Assembly (NCBI GenBank): GCA_049323455.1
Contig: JBMONF010000011.1
Span: 62,001 to 126,000 of the forward strand
DNA length: 64,000 bases
Direction of reading: 5' to 3'
Origin: Hypericibacter sp049323455
GTDB lineage: Bacteria; Pseudomonadota; Alphaproteobacteria; Dongiales; Dongiaceae
Shown: piece by piece, positions 56,902 through 64,000 of the stretch
Numbering within the stretch: the stretch's first letter is position 1
Layout: each line of letters starts with the position of its first letter
Notes under the pieces: model-generated
Databases searched by the model: none
What the model saw: the letters and a program-made list of their open reading frames with translations, nothing else
What the model was told of the DNA's origin: nothing
Program-made: the position numbers and the translations under genes

Positions 56902-56961
56902 CCCTCGTCCTTCGACAAGCTCAGGACGAGGGCCTCATGTTGAGCTTGTCGAAACACGAGG
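56902..56961. repeat. Dispersed repeat family C, copy 2
   Basis: Contains CCTTCGACAAGCTCAGGACG at its centre and a second, weaker unit with TTGAGCTTGTCGAAACACGA, head-to-head as in copy 1. It extends up to the next gene and translates in frame into a false N-terminus (MLSLSKHE). Confidence 0.75.
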
Positions 56962-56972
56962 TCTGGAGTTCC

Positions 56973-58229
56973 GTGACGAAATCTCATCCTCTCGCCCTCG
57001 ACGAAATCGTCCGCAACGGGCTCTGCATCGGCTGCGGCCTCTGCCAGAGCCTCGCCGGCCCCGAGCGCGTCGAGCTGGTCATGACCGAGACCGGCTGCGA
57101 GCGGCCGATCGCCTCGGGCCCGCTCGACGAGGAGACCTTGCGCCTCATTAACGCCGTCTGCCCGGGCATGCGCATCGAGGGGGCCGAGCCGGCGCAAGTG
57201 CCGCCGCGGGCCGAGACGGACCTGGTCTGGGGTCCCTGGGTGCGCATGGTCATCGGCCATGCGAGCGATCCGGCCGTGCGCCATCAGGGATCGACCGGCG
57301 GCGTGCTGACGGCGCTGGGGCAATATCTGCTCCAGGCCCGCGAGGTCGATTTCGTCCTACACGTGGCGGCATCGCGCGAGGCGCCGATGCGCAGCCGGCG
57401 GCATATCAGCTTCGATGCGAGCCAGGTGCTCGAAGGGGCGGGCTCGCGCTACGGCCCCGCGGCGCCGCTGGTCGATTTCTGCGCGATTCTCGATCGCGGC
57501 CGGCCCTTCGCCTTCATCGGCAAGCCCTGCGACGTGACCGCGGTGCGCGCCCTGGCGCGACACGATCCGCGCGTCGACCGGCTCATGCGCTATGCGCTCA
57601 CCTTCGTCTGCGGCGGAGCCTCCGATCTCGGCAAATCGGAGGAGGTGCTGCAGCGTTTCGGCCTGAAAGAGGAGGAGCTGGCGCTGTTCCGCTATCGCGG
57701 CTTCGGCAATCCGGGCCCGACGCGCATCGAGACCAGGGACGGCCGCGCCTTCGAGATCACCTATCAGGATATGTGGGCGGAGGAGGCCGGCTGGCGCATC
57801 CAGCCGCGTTGCAAGATCTGCCCCGACGCGATCGGCGAGGGGGCCGACATCGCCGCCTCGGACGTCTGGCCCGGCGGCGGGCCCACCGGCGAGGACAAGG
57901 GCTTCAACGGCATCCTGGTGCGCACCGAGGCCGGCCGCCGTCTGTTCGATGCGGCGGTGCGGGCGGGCGCGCTCGCCATCGTCCGCGACATGACCCCGCG
58001 CGACATGGACCTGTTCCAGCCGCACCAGGTTCGCAAGAAGAAGGCGGTCTGGGCCCGGCTCGCCGGCATGCGCGCCGCCGGCATGGCGACGCCCGAGGTC
58101 GTGGGCCTGCGTCTCGAAGATCTCGCCCGCACCAACAGTCTCGCGGAGAACCTCGCCGAGGCGCGCGGCAGCCGACGGCGCGCCAGGGCAGGCCGGCTCG
58201 GCGAGCCGGAACCGAAGGCGCGGCGCTAG
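56973..58229 (+). CDS. Coenzyme F420 hydrogenase/dehydrogenase beta-subunit-like Fe-S flavoprotein
   Basis: A 418-residue protein with an N-terminal [4Fe-4S] motif (NGLCIGCGLC, Cys18/21/24), an FrhB/FdhB N-terminal domain (HQGSTGGVLTALGQYLLQ), and an FrhB C-terminal domain with FIGKPCDVTAVRALARHD, TFVCGG and the second iron-sulfur segment RCKICPDAIGEGADIAASDVW. Archaeal relatives oxidise F420; related plant and cyanobacterial enzymes reduce chlorophyll derivatives; bacterial members are often of unknown partner. The GTG at 56973 with GGAG five bases upstream is chosen over the repeat-derived ATG at 56937. Confidence 0.84.
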   Translation: MTKSHPLALDEIVRNGLCIGCGLCQSLAGPERVELVMTETGCERPIASGPLDEETLRLINAVCPGMRIEGAEPAQVPPRAETDLVWGPWVRMVIGHASDPAVRHQGSTGGVLTALGQYLLQAREVDFVLHVAASREAPMRSRRHISFDASQVLEGAGSRYGPAAPLVDFCAILDRGRPFAFIGKPCDVTAVRALARHDPRVDRLMRYALTFVCGGASDLGKSEEVLQRFGLKEEELALFRYRGFGNPGPTRIETRDGRAFEITYQDMWAEEAGWRIQPRCKICPDAIGEGADIAASDVWPGGGPTGEDKGFNGILVRTEAGRRLFDAAVRAGALAIVRDMTPRDMDLFQPHQVRKKKAVWARLAGMRAAGMATPEVVGLRLEDLARTNSLAENLAEARGSRRRARAGRLGEPEPKARR

Positions 58230-58482
58230 CCGCTCCTTCGCCTGTCGCAGCACCGGCGCCGACGATGCGGCGCATCGTCGCTCGATGCCTGTAGGGGCTT
58301 TCGCCGGAGCGGTGGTGCACCTGCAATGCCGCCCGAATCCGGCGAGCTTTATTAAATCTCACAAAGCAGGAGAAAATAACCCAGAACCACATTTGGTTTG
58401 GGGGCAAATAGCACTTTCACCGCGGCGGGCTTTCCGCTAGAACACCGCCGGGCTGCCATCCCCATATCAGGTCCCGAGGACC

Positions 58483-59385
58483 ATGTTGCCGACCTTCTCG
58501 ACGCGGCCGAGCTTTCTCGGCGTCGCCAACGAATCCCCCACGGCCGATTATGTCGTCGCCGGCATCCCGTTCGACATCGGCACGACGCACCGCGCCGGCG
58601 CGCGCTTCGGGCCTCTGGCGATCCGCGCCATCAGCCGCATGCTGGTGGACGGGCCCAACCCGCAGAACTGGCAGGCTCCGCAGAAGCTCGACATCGCCGA
58701 CATCGGCGATTTCGAGATCGCGCTGGGCGATACCGAGAAGAGCCTCGCCCTCATCGAGAGCCAAGCGGCCAAGATCGGCCATCTGATCGCGCTGGGCGGC
58801 GATCACGCGATCGCGCTGCCCCTGCTGCGCGCCGCCGCCAAGCGCCATGGCGGGCCCTTGGGCCTCGTGCATTTCGACGCGCATGTGGATACCTGGCCCG
58901 ACAGCTTCGGCCAGACTTACGGCCATGGCTCCTGCTTCTATCATGCCATCAACGAAGGCCTGGTCGATCCCACCCGCATGATCCAGATCGGCATCCGCTC
59001 GCCCCTGAGCCGCGACGTCTACGACTGGACCGTGGGCAAGGGGGTGCGGATCCTCTCCGCCGAGGAGGCGCATGCGATGGGCCCGGCCCACGTCGCCGAG
59101 GCCATCATGGAGCGCGTCGGCCAGGGCAAGACCTATCTGAGCTTCGACATCGACGCGATCGATCCGAGCCAGGCGCCCGGCACCGGCACGCCCGAGATCG
59201 GCGGCCTCACCACGCTCGAGGCGCGCGCGATCCTGATGCGCCTGGCGCCGGTGAACTTCGTCGGCATGGACATCGTCGAGGTGTCGCCGCCCTACGACGT
59301 GGCCGAGATCACGGCGCTCGCCGGCGCCACCGTGGCCTGGCTCTATCTGAGCCTGCAGGCGCAAAGGCGCGGCATCGGCTGCTGA
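58483..59385 (+). CDS. speB: Agmatinase-family ureohydrolase
   Basis: A 300-residue Mn-dependent amidinohydrolase. Metal ligands are His108 (GGDH), Asp132, His134 and Asp136 (HFDAHVDTW), and Asp222/Asp224 (SFDIDAIDP). The N-terminal GIPFDIGTTHRAGARFGP and the HGSCFYHAINEGLVDP segment are typical of agmatinases and guanidinobutyrases, giving putrescine or 4-aminobutyrate plus urea. A formiminoglutamase (HutG) role was considered because of the nearby histidase but HutG sequences are less like this. The 253-bp upstream spacer is AT-richer and has the palindrome AACCACATTTGGTT at 58385-58398. Confidence 0.88.
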   Translation: MLPTFSTRPSFLGVANESPTADYVVAGIPFDIGTTHRAGARFGPLAIRAISRMLVDGPNPQNWQAPQKLDIADIGDFEIALGDTEKSLALIESQAAKIGHLIALGGDHAIALPLLRAAAKRHGGPLGLVHFDAHVDTWPDSFGQTYGHGSCFYHAINEGLVDPTRMIQIGIRSPLSRDVYDWTVGKGVRILSAEEAHAMGPAHVAEAIMERVGQGKTYLSFDIDAIDPSQAPGTGTPEIGGLTTLEARAILMRLAPVNFVGMDIVEVSPPYDVAEITALAGATVAWLYLSLQAQRRGIGC

Positions 59386-59452
59386 GCCGGCGCCTCGGCA
59401 CCGCTTGATAGCAACCCGACTTTAGTACCGGGACGACAGTAGACCGAAGACC

Positions 59453-62400
59453 ATGACCGATACGCTTCGCCTCGCTCACGGCCTCGCCTTCGAGGACCTC
59501 TACCGTCCGGCGGGCCTTGCTCGCCTCGACGGGCTCTTCCTCGACAGCCTCGAGCCCGAGCTCAAGGCGAGGCTCGAGGCCGCGCGCGCCAACCCGTCGG
59601 CCCTCGCGTCCAAGGCCGAGTCCGAGCTGCTGCTGGCGCTGGCGCCCCATCTCGACGACTTTCTGGCCGAGCTCTTCGGCATCGAGCGCGAGGCGCGCGC
59701 GCTGGCCGAGCGCCACAACAGGCTGGCGCCGCTCTTCGCCTGCAAGCGCCTGTTCGTGCAGCGCCGCGCGCTCAAGGGGGCCAAGCCCGAGGAGCTGGCC
59801 TCGCTCGACGCCGACGCGCTCTTGAAGGATCTGGGCTTCGCGCCCGAGCCCTTCGACGAGCTCGGCTTCGCCAAGGCCGTCCAGGGCTGGCTCGAGGACG
59901 AGGCGGCGCATGCCGAGAAGATCGAGAAGGCCGCGCGCTACGCCGCCTGGGCCACGCTGACCGAAGCCGGCAAGAAGCGCCACCGCAAGGGCGTGCTGTT
60001 CAAGGCGCCGCGCAGGCTCGATCATCTCCATCTGGTGCCGCTGCGCGCGGCCGCACACCACCCGGCCCAGGCGCTCGAGCTCGACGCCGACCATTACCGC
60101 CATCGCGAGGGTTTCGCGCTCACCGACAAGGGCACGGACCTCACCGGTGCGCTCGATCAGGCCAACTACTGCATCTTCTGCCACAACCAGGGCAAGGACA
60201 GCTGCTCCAAGGGCCTCAAGGAGAAGGAGGGCGGCTTCAAGAAGAGCCCCTTCAACGTGGTGCTCGCGGGCTGCCCGCTCGAGGAGAAGATCTCCGAGAT
60301 GCACACCTTGAAGGCCGACGGGGTGGCGATGGGCGCGCTGGCCATGGCCATCGTCGACAACCCGATGCTGGCCGGCACCGGGCACCGCATCTGCAACGAC
60401 TGCATGAAGGCCTGCATCTATCAGAAGCAGGACCCGGTCGACATCCCGCAGGTCGAGACCCGCACGCTCAAGGACGTGCTGGATCTCCCCTGGGGCTTCG
60501 AGATCTATGGCCTGCTCACGCGCTGGAACCCGCTCAATCTGCAAGTACCGGTGGCCAGGCCCGCCTCGGGGCGCAAGGTGCTGGTGGCGGGGCTGGGGCC
60601 GGCCGGCTTCACGCTCGCCCACCATCTCTTGAACCAGGGCCATCTCGTGGTGGCGGTGGACGGGCTCAAGATCGAGCCGCTGGCCCCCGAGCTCTCGGGC
60701 GTGGACGGTCGCGGCAAGCGCGTGCCGTTCCGTCCGATCCGCGACGCGAGCGAGCTATGGGAGCCGCTCGATGCGCGCGTCATGGCGGGCTTCGGCGGCG
60801 TGGCCGAGTACGGCATCACGGTGCGCTGGGACAAGAACTTCCTGAAAGTGATCCGCCTGCTGCTCGAGCGGCGCGAAAGCTTCGCCATGTATGGCGGCGT
60901 GCGCTTCGGCGGCACCATCACGCTCGAGCAGGCCTTCGCGATGGGCTTCGACCATGTGGCGCTGGCGCTCGGTGCCGGCAAGCCCACCATCCTCGATCTG
61001 CCCAACGGGCTCGCGCCCGGCGTGCGCCAGGCCTCGGACTTCCTGATGGCGCTGCAGCTCACCGGGGCGGCGAGAACCGAATCCATCGCCAATCTGCAGA
61101 TCCGTCTGCCGGTGGTGGTGATCGGCGGGGGCTTGACCGCGATCGACACCGCGACCGAGGCGATGGCCTATTACCCGGTGCAGGTCGAGAAGTTCCTCGA
61201 GCGCTACGAGACGCTGGTGGCCGAGCGCGGCGAGGCCGCGGTGCGCGCGGCCTGGAGCGGCCCCGAGGCCGCCATCGCCGAGGAGTTCATCGTGCATGCG
61301 CGGGCCATCCGCGCCGAGCGCGCGAAGGCGGCTGCCGAAGGCCGCGCCCCCGATCTCGTCCGGCTCCTAGACGGCTGGGGCGGGGTCACCATCGCCTATC
61401 GCCGGCGCCTGATCGATTCGCCGAGCTACACCCTCAATCACGAGGAGGTGGAAAAGGCGCTCGAGGAGGGTGTGCGCTTCGCCGAGAACCTGACGCCGGT
61501 CGCGGTCGAGACCGACGCCCACGGTTATGCGAGGGCCGTGCGCTTCAGCCAAGGCGAGGGCGAGGCGATCGAGCTGCCGGCGCGCGCCATCCTGGTGGCG
61601 GCGGGGACCAAGCCCAACACGGTGCTGGCGCGCGAGGATGCCGCCCATTTCGGCCTCGACGGGCAATACTTCGAGGCCGTGGACGAGGAGGGCGAGACGG
61701 CCAAACCCGAGAAGCTCGCCAAGCCCTCGGTCGTGCGCATCCTGCAGCAGCTGCGCGAGGACGGGCGCGCCGTCAGCTTCTTCGGCGATCTCCATCCCTC
61801 CTTCGCCGGCAACGTGGTCAAGGCCATGGCCTCGGCCAAGCAGGGCTGGCCTGTGGTCGAGGCCATGCTGGCGCGCCTGCCGCGAGCCGAGGCTGGCGGG
61901 GAAAGCGAGTTCCTTTCCGATCTCAACCGGCGCCTGCGGCCCGTCGTGCATCAGGTCAATCGCCTGACGCCCACCATCGTCGAGGTGGTGGTCGAGGCCC
62001 CGCAGGCGGCCGGCAATTTCGAGCCCGGCGAGTTCTACCGCCTGCAGAACTACGAGGCGAACGCGCTTCGCACCGACGGCACCTTGCTGGCAATGGAGGG
62101 CATCGCGCTCACCGGCGCCTGGGTCGACAAGGTGAAGGGCCTGGTCGGCCTGATCGCGCTCGAGATGGGCGGGTCCTCCGATCTCTGCGCGCTGCTGAAG
62201 CCGGGCGAGCCCGTGATCCTGATGGGCCCGACCGGCCATCCGACCGAGACGCCGGCGGGCGAGACCGTGCTCTTGGCCGGCGGCGGGCTCGGCAACGCGG
62301 TGCTGTTCTCGATCGGCCGCGCGCTGCGCCGGGCCGGCTCGCGCGTGCTCTATTTCGCCGGCTACAAGCATCTCCAGGACCGCTACAAGGTCGCCGACAT

Positions 62401-62923
62401 CGAGGCCGCCGCCGACCTGGTGGTGTGGGCCTCGGACGAGGCGCCGGGCTTCCAGCCCTCGCCCGGACGGCCGCAGGACCGCGCCTTCGTCGGCAACATC
62501 GTCGAAGCGATGAAGGCCTATGGCGAGGGCCGGCTCGGCGAGGCGGCGATCAAGCTATCGGACGTGGACCGCATCATCGCCATCGGCTCGGACGCGATGA
62601 TGGCGGCGGTGGCCCGCGCGCGCCATGGCGTGCTGAAGCCGCTCCTGAAGCCCTCGCATTGCGCCATCGGCTCGATCAACTCGCCGATGCAATGCATGAT
62701 GAAGGAGATCTGCGCCCAGTGCCTGCAGACCCACATCGACCCCTCGACCGGCCAGCGCCATGTGGTCTTCACCTGCTTCAACCAGGACCAGCCGCTCGAC
62801 CATGTGGACTTCAAGGGCCTGCGCGAGCGCCTGGGCCAGAACGGCACGCAGGAGAAATTGACCGCGCTCTGGATCGACCGCTGCCTCAAGCGGCTCGAGC
62901 TGCGCGGCGCCGCGGCGGAGTAG
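59453..62923 (+). CDS. 1156-residue GltD/NfnB-like FAD oxidoreductase fused to an NfnA/PyrK-like domain
   Basis: One uninterrupted frame with four zones: about 1-200 a helical region I do not recognise; about 235-330 a Cys-rich Fe-S region (YCIFCHNQGKDSC, AGCPLEEKI, CNDCMKACIYQ); about 370-800 a GltD/NfnB-type pyridine-nucleotide flavin oxidoreductase (AGLGPAGF near 380, GGGLTAIDTA near 558, AGTKPN); about 830-1156 a ferredoxin-reductase-like PyrK/NfnA domain (PGEFYRLQNY near 859, LLAGGGLGNAVLF near 940) with a terminal Fe-S motif (MQCMMKEICAQC near 1078). Separate NfnA and NfnB carry out electron-bifurcating NADH/NADPH/ferredoxin transhydrogenation; similar activity is inferred only. Start 59453 follows GACCGAAG. 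Confidence 0.85.
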   Translation: MTDTLRLAHGLAFEDLYRPAGLARLDGLFLDSLEPELKARLEAARANPSALASKAESELLLALAPHLDDFLAELFGIEREARALAERHNRLAPLFACKRLFVQRRALKGAKPEELASLDADALLKDLGFAPEPFDELGFAKAVQGWLEDEAAHAEKIEKAARYAAWATLTEAGKKRHRKGVLFKAPRRLDHLHLVPLRAAAHHPAQALELDADHYRHREGFALTDKGTDLTGALDQANYCIFCHNQGKDSCSKGLKEKEGGFKKSPFNVVLAGCPLEEKISEMHTLKADGVAMGALAMAIVDNPMLAGTGHRICNDCMKACIYQKQDPVDIPQVETRTLKDVLDLPWGFEIYGLLTRWNPLNLQVPVARPASGRKVLVAGLGPAGFTLAHHLLNQGHLVVAVDGLKIEPLAPELSGVDGRGKRVPFRPIRDASELWEPLDARVMAGFGGVAEYGITVRWDKNFLKVIRLLLERRESFAMYGGVRFGGTITLEQAFAMGFDHVALALGAGKPTILDLPNGLAPGVRQASDFLMALQLTGAARTESIANLQIRLPVVVIGGGLTAIDTATEAMAYYPVQVEKFLERYETLVAERGEAAVRAAWSGPEAAIAEEFIVHARAIRAERAKAAAEGRAPDLVRLLDGWGGVTIAYRRRLIDSPSYTLNHEEVEKALEEGVRFAENLTPVAVETDAHGYARAVRFSQGEGEAIELPARAILVAAGTKPNTVLAREDAAHFGLDGQYFEAVDEEGETAKPEKLAKPSVVRILQQLREDGRAVSFFGDLHPSFAGNVVKAMASAKQGWPVVEAMLARLPRAEAGGESEFLSDLNRRLRPVVHQVNRLTPTIVEVVVEAPQAAGNFEPGEFYRLQNYEANALRTDGTLLAMEGIALTGAWVDKVKGLVGLIALEMGGSSDLCALLKPGEPVILMGPTGHPTETPAGETVLLAGGGLGNAVLFSIGRALRRAGSRVLYFAGYKHLQDRYKVADIEAAADLVVWASDEAPGFQPSPGRPQDRAFVGNIVEAMKAYGEGRLGEAAIKLSDVDRIIAIGSDAMMAAVARARHGVLKPLLKPSHCAIGSINSPMQCMMKEICAQCLQTHIDPSTGQRHVVFTCFNQDQPLDHVDFKGLRERLGQNGTQEKLTALWIDRCLKRLELRGAAAE

Positions 62924-62949
62924 GGGCGGCGGCATAGGACGCCCGATCA

Positions 62950-62978
62950 CCTCGTCCTGAGCTTGTCGAAGGACGAGG
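62950..62978. repeat. Dispersed repeat family C, copy 3
   Basis: A single 29-bp unit containing CCTGAGCTTGTCGAAGGACG, the reverse orientation of the core in copy 2. It lies 27 bp after the stop of the large oxidoreductase gene. Confidence 0.75.
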
Positions 62979-63121
62979 GGCAGCAAGGTACGCCCATGCG
63001 AGCGGCCTCCACGCGGCCCGCGCCCTTTCGCCGTTGCCTGGAATCTTTGCAGCCAACGACCGACCGCCCGACGCGTTGCGCCGGCAGGCCGGTCTGCGTC
63101 CGTGTTGTTCCTATTTTGTTC

Positions 63122-63172
63122 TTGACATATCGACATTGTCGGTAGTACGATATTCTGAATTTTCTACCGACA
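63122..63172 (+). promoter_or_regulatory. Promoter with 9-bp inverted-repeat operator
   Basis: TTGACA (63122-63127), an 18-bp spacer, and TACGAT (63146-63151) make a good sigma-70 promoter. TGTCGGTAG (63137-63145) and CTACCGACA (63164-63172) form an exact 9-bp inverted repeat with an 18-bp spacer that straddles the -10 and start site, and the upstream CGACATTGTCG (63131-63141) is a further half-site palindrome. Three TGTCGG-type half-sites in 42 bp strongly suggest a repressor operator. The downstream gene start is at 63186 with GGAG 8 bases before it. Confidence 0.65.
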
Positions 63173-63185
63173 TGGAGCGGTGGCG

Positions 63186-63710
63186 ATGGCCGAGCCCAAG
63201 GACGATCCCTTCAGCCCTCATCCCGACTGGAACTTCCGGCTGCCGAAGCCGAGGGGCGGCCTGCTCGACCCCTCGACGGTGCCATCGCGCCGCCACCCGC
63301 AGACGGGGCTCCTGGCGGGCCCGCCGCCCGCCAACGCCAACACGCCGCCGGCGCCGCCGCAAGCCGCGCCCTCCTACGGCGCCTCGAGCGAGGACCAGGA
63401 CTATCACGGCCGCAACCGCTGGCCGGTGCTACGGATGAAGGCCGACCGCGAGCAGAGCATCCTTAGCGACATGCCGGCGATCTTCCCGCTTGAAGATGAC
63501 CCCGAGGCAAAAGGTAAACCTCCGATATACGCTGTGCACAAGCTGGGCGCAGATGCAGTCCGACGCTATGAACCGATTATTGCGGAGGAAGCAAGACAGG
63601 CGGGTATCGATCCAGACCTGATTCGCGCCATCATGTACATGGAGATGTCGCAGGGCTGGTATGGCTATCCTGAAGATCGGCTAACAAGTCCAAGACGATC
63701 CTGCCTATGA
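63186..63710 (+). CDS. Proline-rich protein with muramidase/transglycosylase-like C-terminus (frame broken)
   Basis: Residues 1-95 are Pro/Arg/Ala-rich and hydrophilic (DDPFSPHPDWNFRLPKPRGG, HPQTGLLAGPPPANANTPPA), with no signal peptide. From about residue 118 a lysozyme-like domain begins: YEPIIAEEARQAGIDPDLIRAIMYMEMS. The frame ends at the TGA at 63708, right after GWYGYPEDRL, but coding similarity continues in another frame (next entry). G+C is 78% in 63241-63300 and 50% in 63721-63780 by count, so the N-terminal and C-terminal parts have different histories. The head is 2-3 times richer in Pro than the rest. Confidence 0.7.
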   Translation: MAEPKDDPFSPHPDWNFRLPKPRGGLLDPSTVPSRRHPQTGLLAGPPPANANTPPAPPQAAPSYGASSEDQDYHGRNRWPVLRMKADREQSILSDMPAIFPLEDDPEAKGKPPIYAVHKLGADAVRRYEPIIAEEARQAGIDPDLIRAIMYMEMSQGWYGYPEDRLTSPRRSCL

Positions 63711-64000
63711 ATATAAACCCATACATTTGGGGTTCATTGGTCAACGAGGGGAAGCCATTCCCAGCACCGGAAGCTGTATTCGGACACGGTGGAGGTTACG
63801 TTCGGGATGAAGGTCGAAAGGCTTTCGATGATCCTCGTACAAACATCCGCGCCGCAGCCGTCCTTCTGAAACGTATCCAGGGGCACCTGCAGAATCCAAC
63901 AATCCGAAATATCGCCACTCTCTACAATTCTCTAAGCCAGGAGCGCGTTACCAATTATGGTGCGCGGGTTGAACAAATCTATCGAAACCAAGAATGGCAA
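63674..64000 (+). pseudogene. Continuation of the muramidase-like domain after a frameshift (runs off window)
   Basis: Frame -1 relative to the gene above reads SANKSKTILPMNINPYIWGS, then NIRAAAVLLKRIQGHLQNPT, IRNIATLYNSLSQERV, TNYGARVEQIYRNQEWQ and is open at base 64000. These segments are the expected continuation of a transglycosylase/lysozyme domain, so one base was lost, gained or misread between 63674 and 63706. There is no slippery heptamer to suggest programmed frameshifting. The full protein would be one chimeric effector; as given it is either a pseudogene or a sequencing error. The ATG at 63707 could start a separate truncated product, but no ribosome site precedes it. Confidence 0.65.

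Noticed and set aside
56937..56972. ATG start MLSLSKHE for the F420-dehydrogenase-like gene
   Set aside because: These codons are the family C repeat; a GTG with a proper ribosome site follows at 56973.
63660..63720. Programmed ribosomal frameshift in the muramidase-like gene
   Set aside because: No slippery heptamer or downstream pseudoknot was evident; mutation or sequence error is simpler.

Overview
The window is a G+C-rich alphaproteobacterial chromosome segment. The arrangement mdh-sucC-sucD-sucA-sucB-lpd, the F1 operon atpHAGDC standing without the Fo genes, the sdhCDAB order, the rlmH-gpmI-envC-ctpA-rppH block and an ethylmalonyl-CoA pathway pair all fit a Rhodospirillales-like organism; I cannot name a genus from sequence alone. 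No tRNA, rRNA, CRISPR array or intact insertion sequence was seen. Dispersed palindromic repeats of at least three families sit in the spacers.

Layout. 0-5 kb: asd (cut by the left edge), pdxY, a CitE-type lyase and a mesaconyl-CoA hydratase (ethylmalonyl-CoA pathway steps), then a small lipoprotein. 5.15-6.2 kb: a gene-free, hairpin-rich stretch ending in a good promoter for sdhCDAB (6.2-9.8 kb). 10-12.3 kb: a DUF6494 protein, an SDR reductase and zapE. 12.3-22.5 kb: the TCA-cycle run mdh, a 34-residue lysine/alanine peptide, sucCD, sucAB, a C39-like peptidase and lpd. 22.8-26.7 kb: a prenylcysteine-methyltransferase-like membrane protein and a drug-efflux/methyltransferase/LysR cassette. 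26.9-32.5 kb: acetyltransferase, CigR-like exported protein, xerC, DUF484, transaldolase, priA. 32.7-37.7 kb: atpHAGDC. 37.8-40.3 kb: a diiron ferritin-like protein and a GMC oxidoreductase. 40.7-48.2 kb, minus strand: rppH, divergent polysaccharide deacetylase, ctpA, envC, gpmI, a lipoprotein and rlmH (RNA and cell-envelope maintenance).

48.2-51.5 kb is the most unusual part: two tandem genes, each preceded by a nearly identical 27-bp leader and Shine-Dalgarno, encode exported proteins that share a 23-residue Gly/Asn repeat (three copies each). Their base composition is lower in G+C than the neighbours and they have an AT-rich upstream region. I recognise no named family; a curli-like or other extracellular fibre or adhesin is a reasonable hypothesis.

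51.6-62.9 kb is an accessory metabolic stretch: a DUF1186/YecA/SEC-C fusion, a GlxA-type AraC regulator, an orphan corrinoid protein, a histidase, an F420-dehydrogenase-like iron-sulfur protein, an agmatinase-family ureohydrolase, and a 1156-residue fusion resembling NfnB/GltD joined to NfnA/PyrK. At the right edge (63.1-64.0 kb) a promoter wrapped in a 9-bp inverted repeat drives a chimeric gene: a proline-rich N-terminus of very high G+C joined to a muramidase/transglycosylase-like C-terminus near 50% G+C, with a frameshift inside the domain. This looks like a polymorphic-effector arrangement, truncated by the window.
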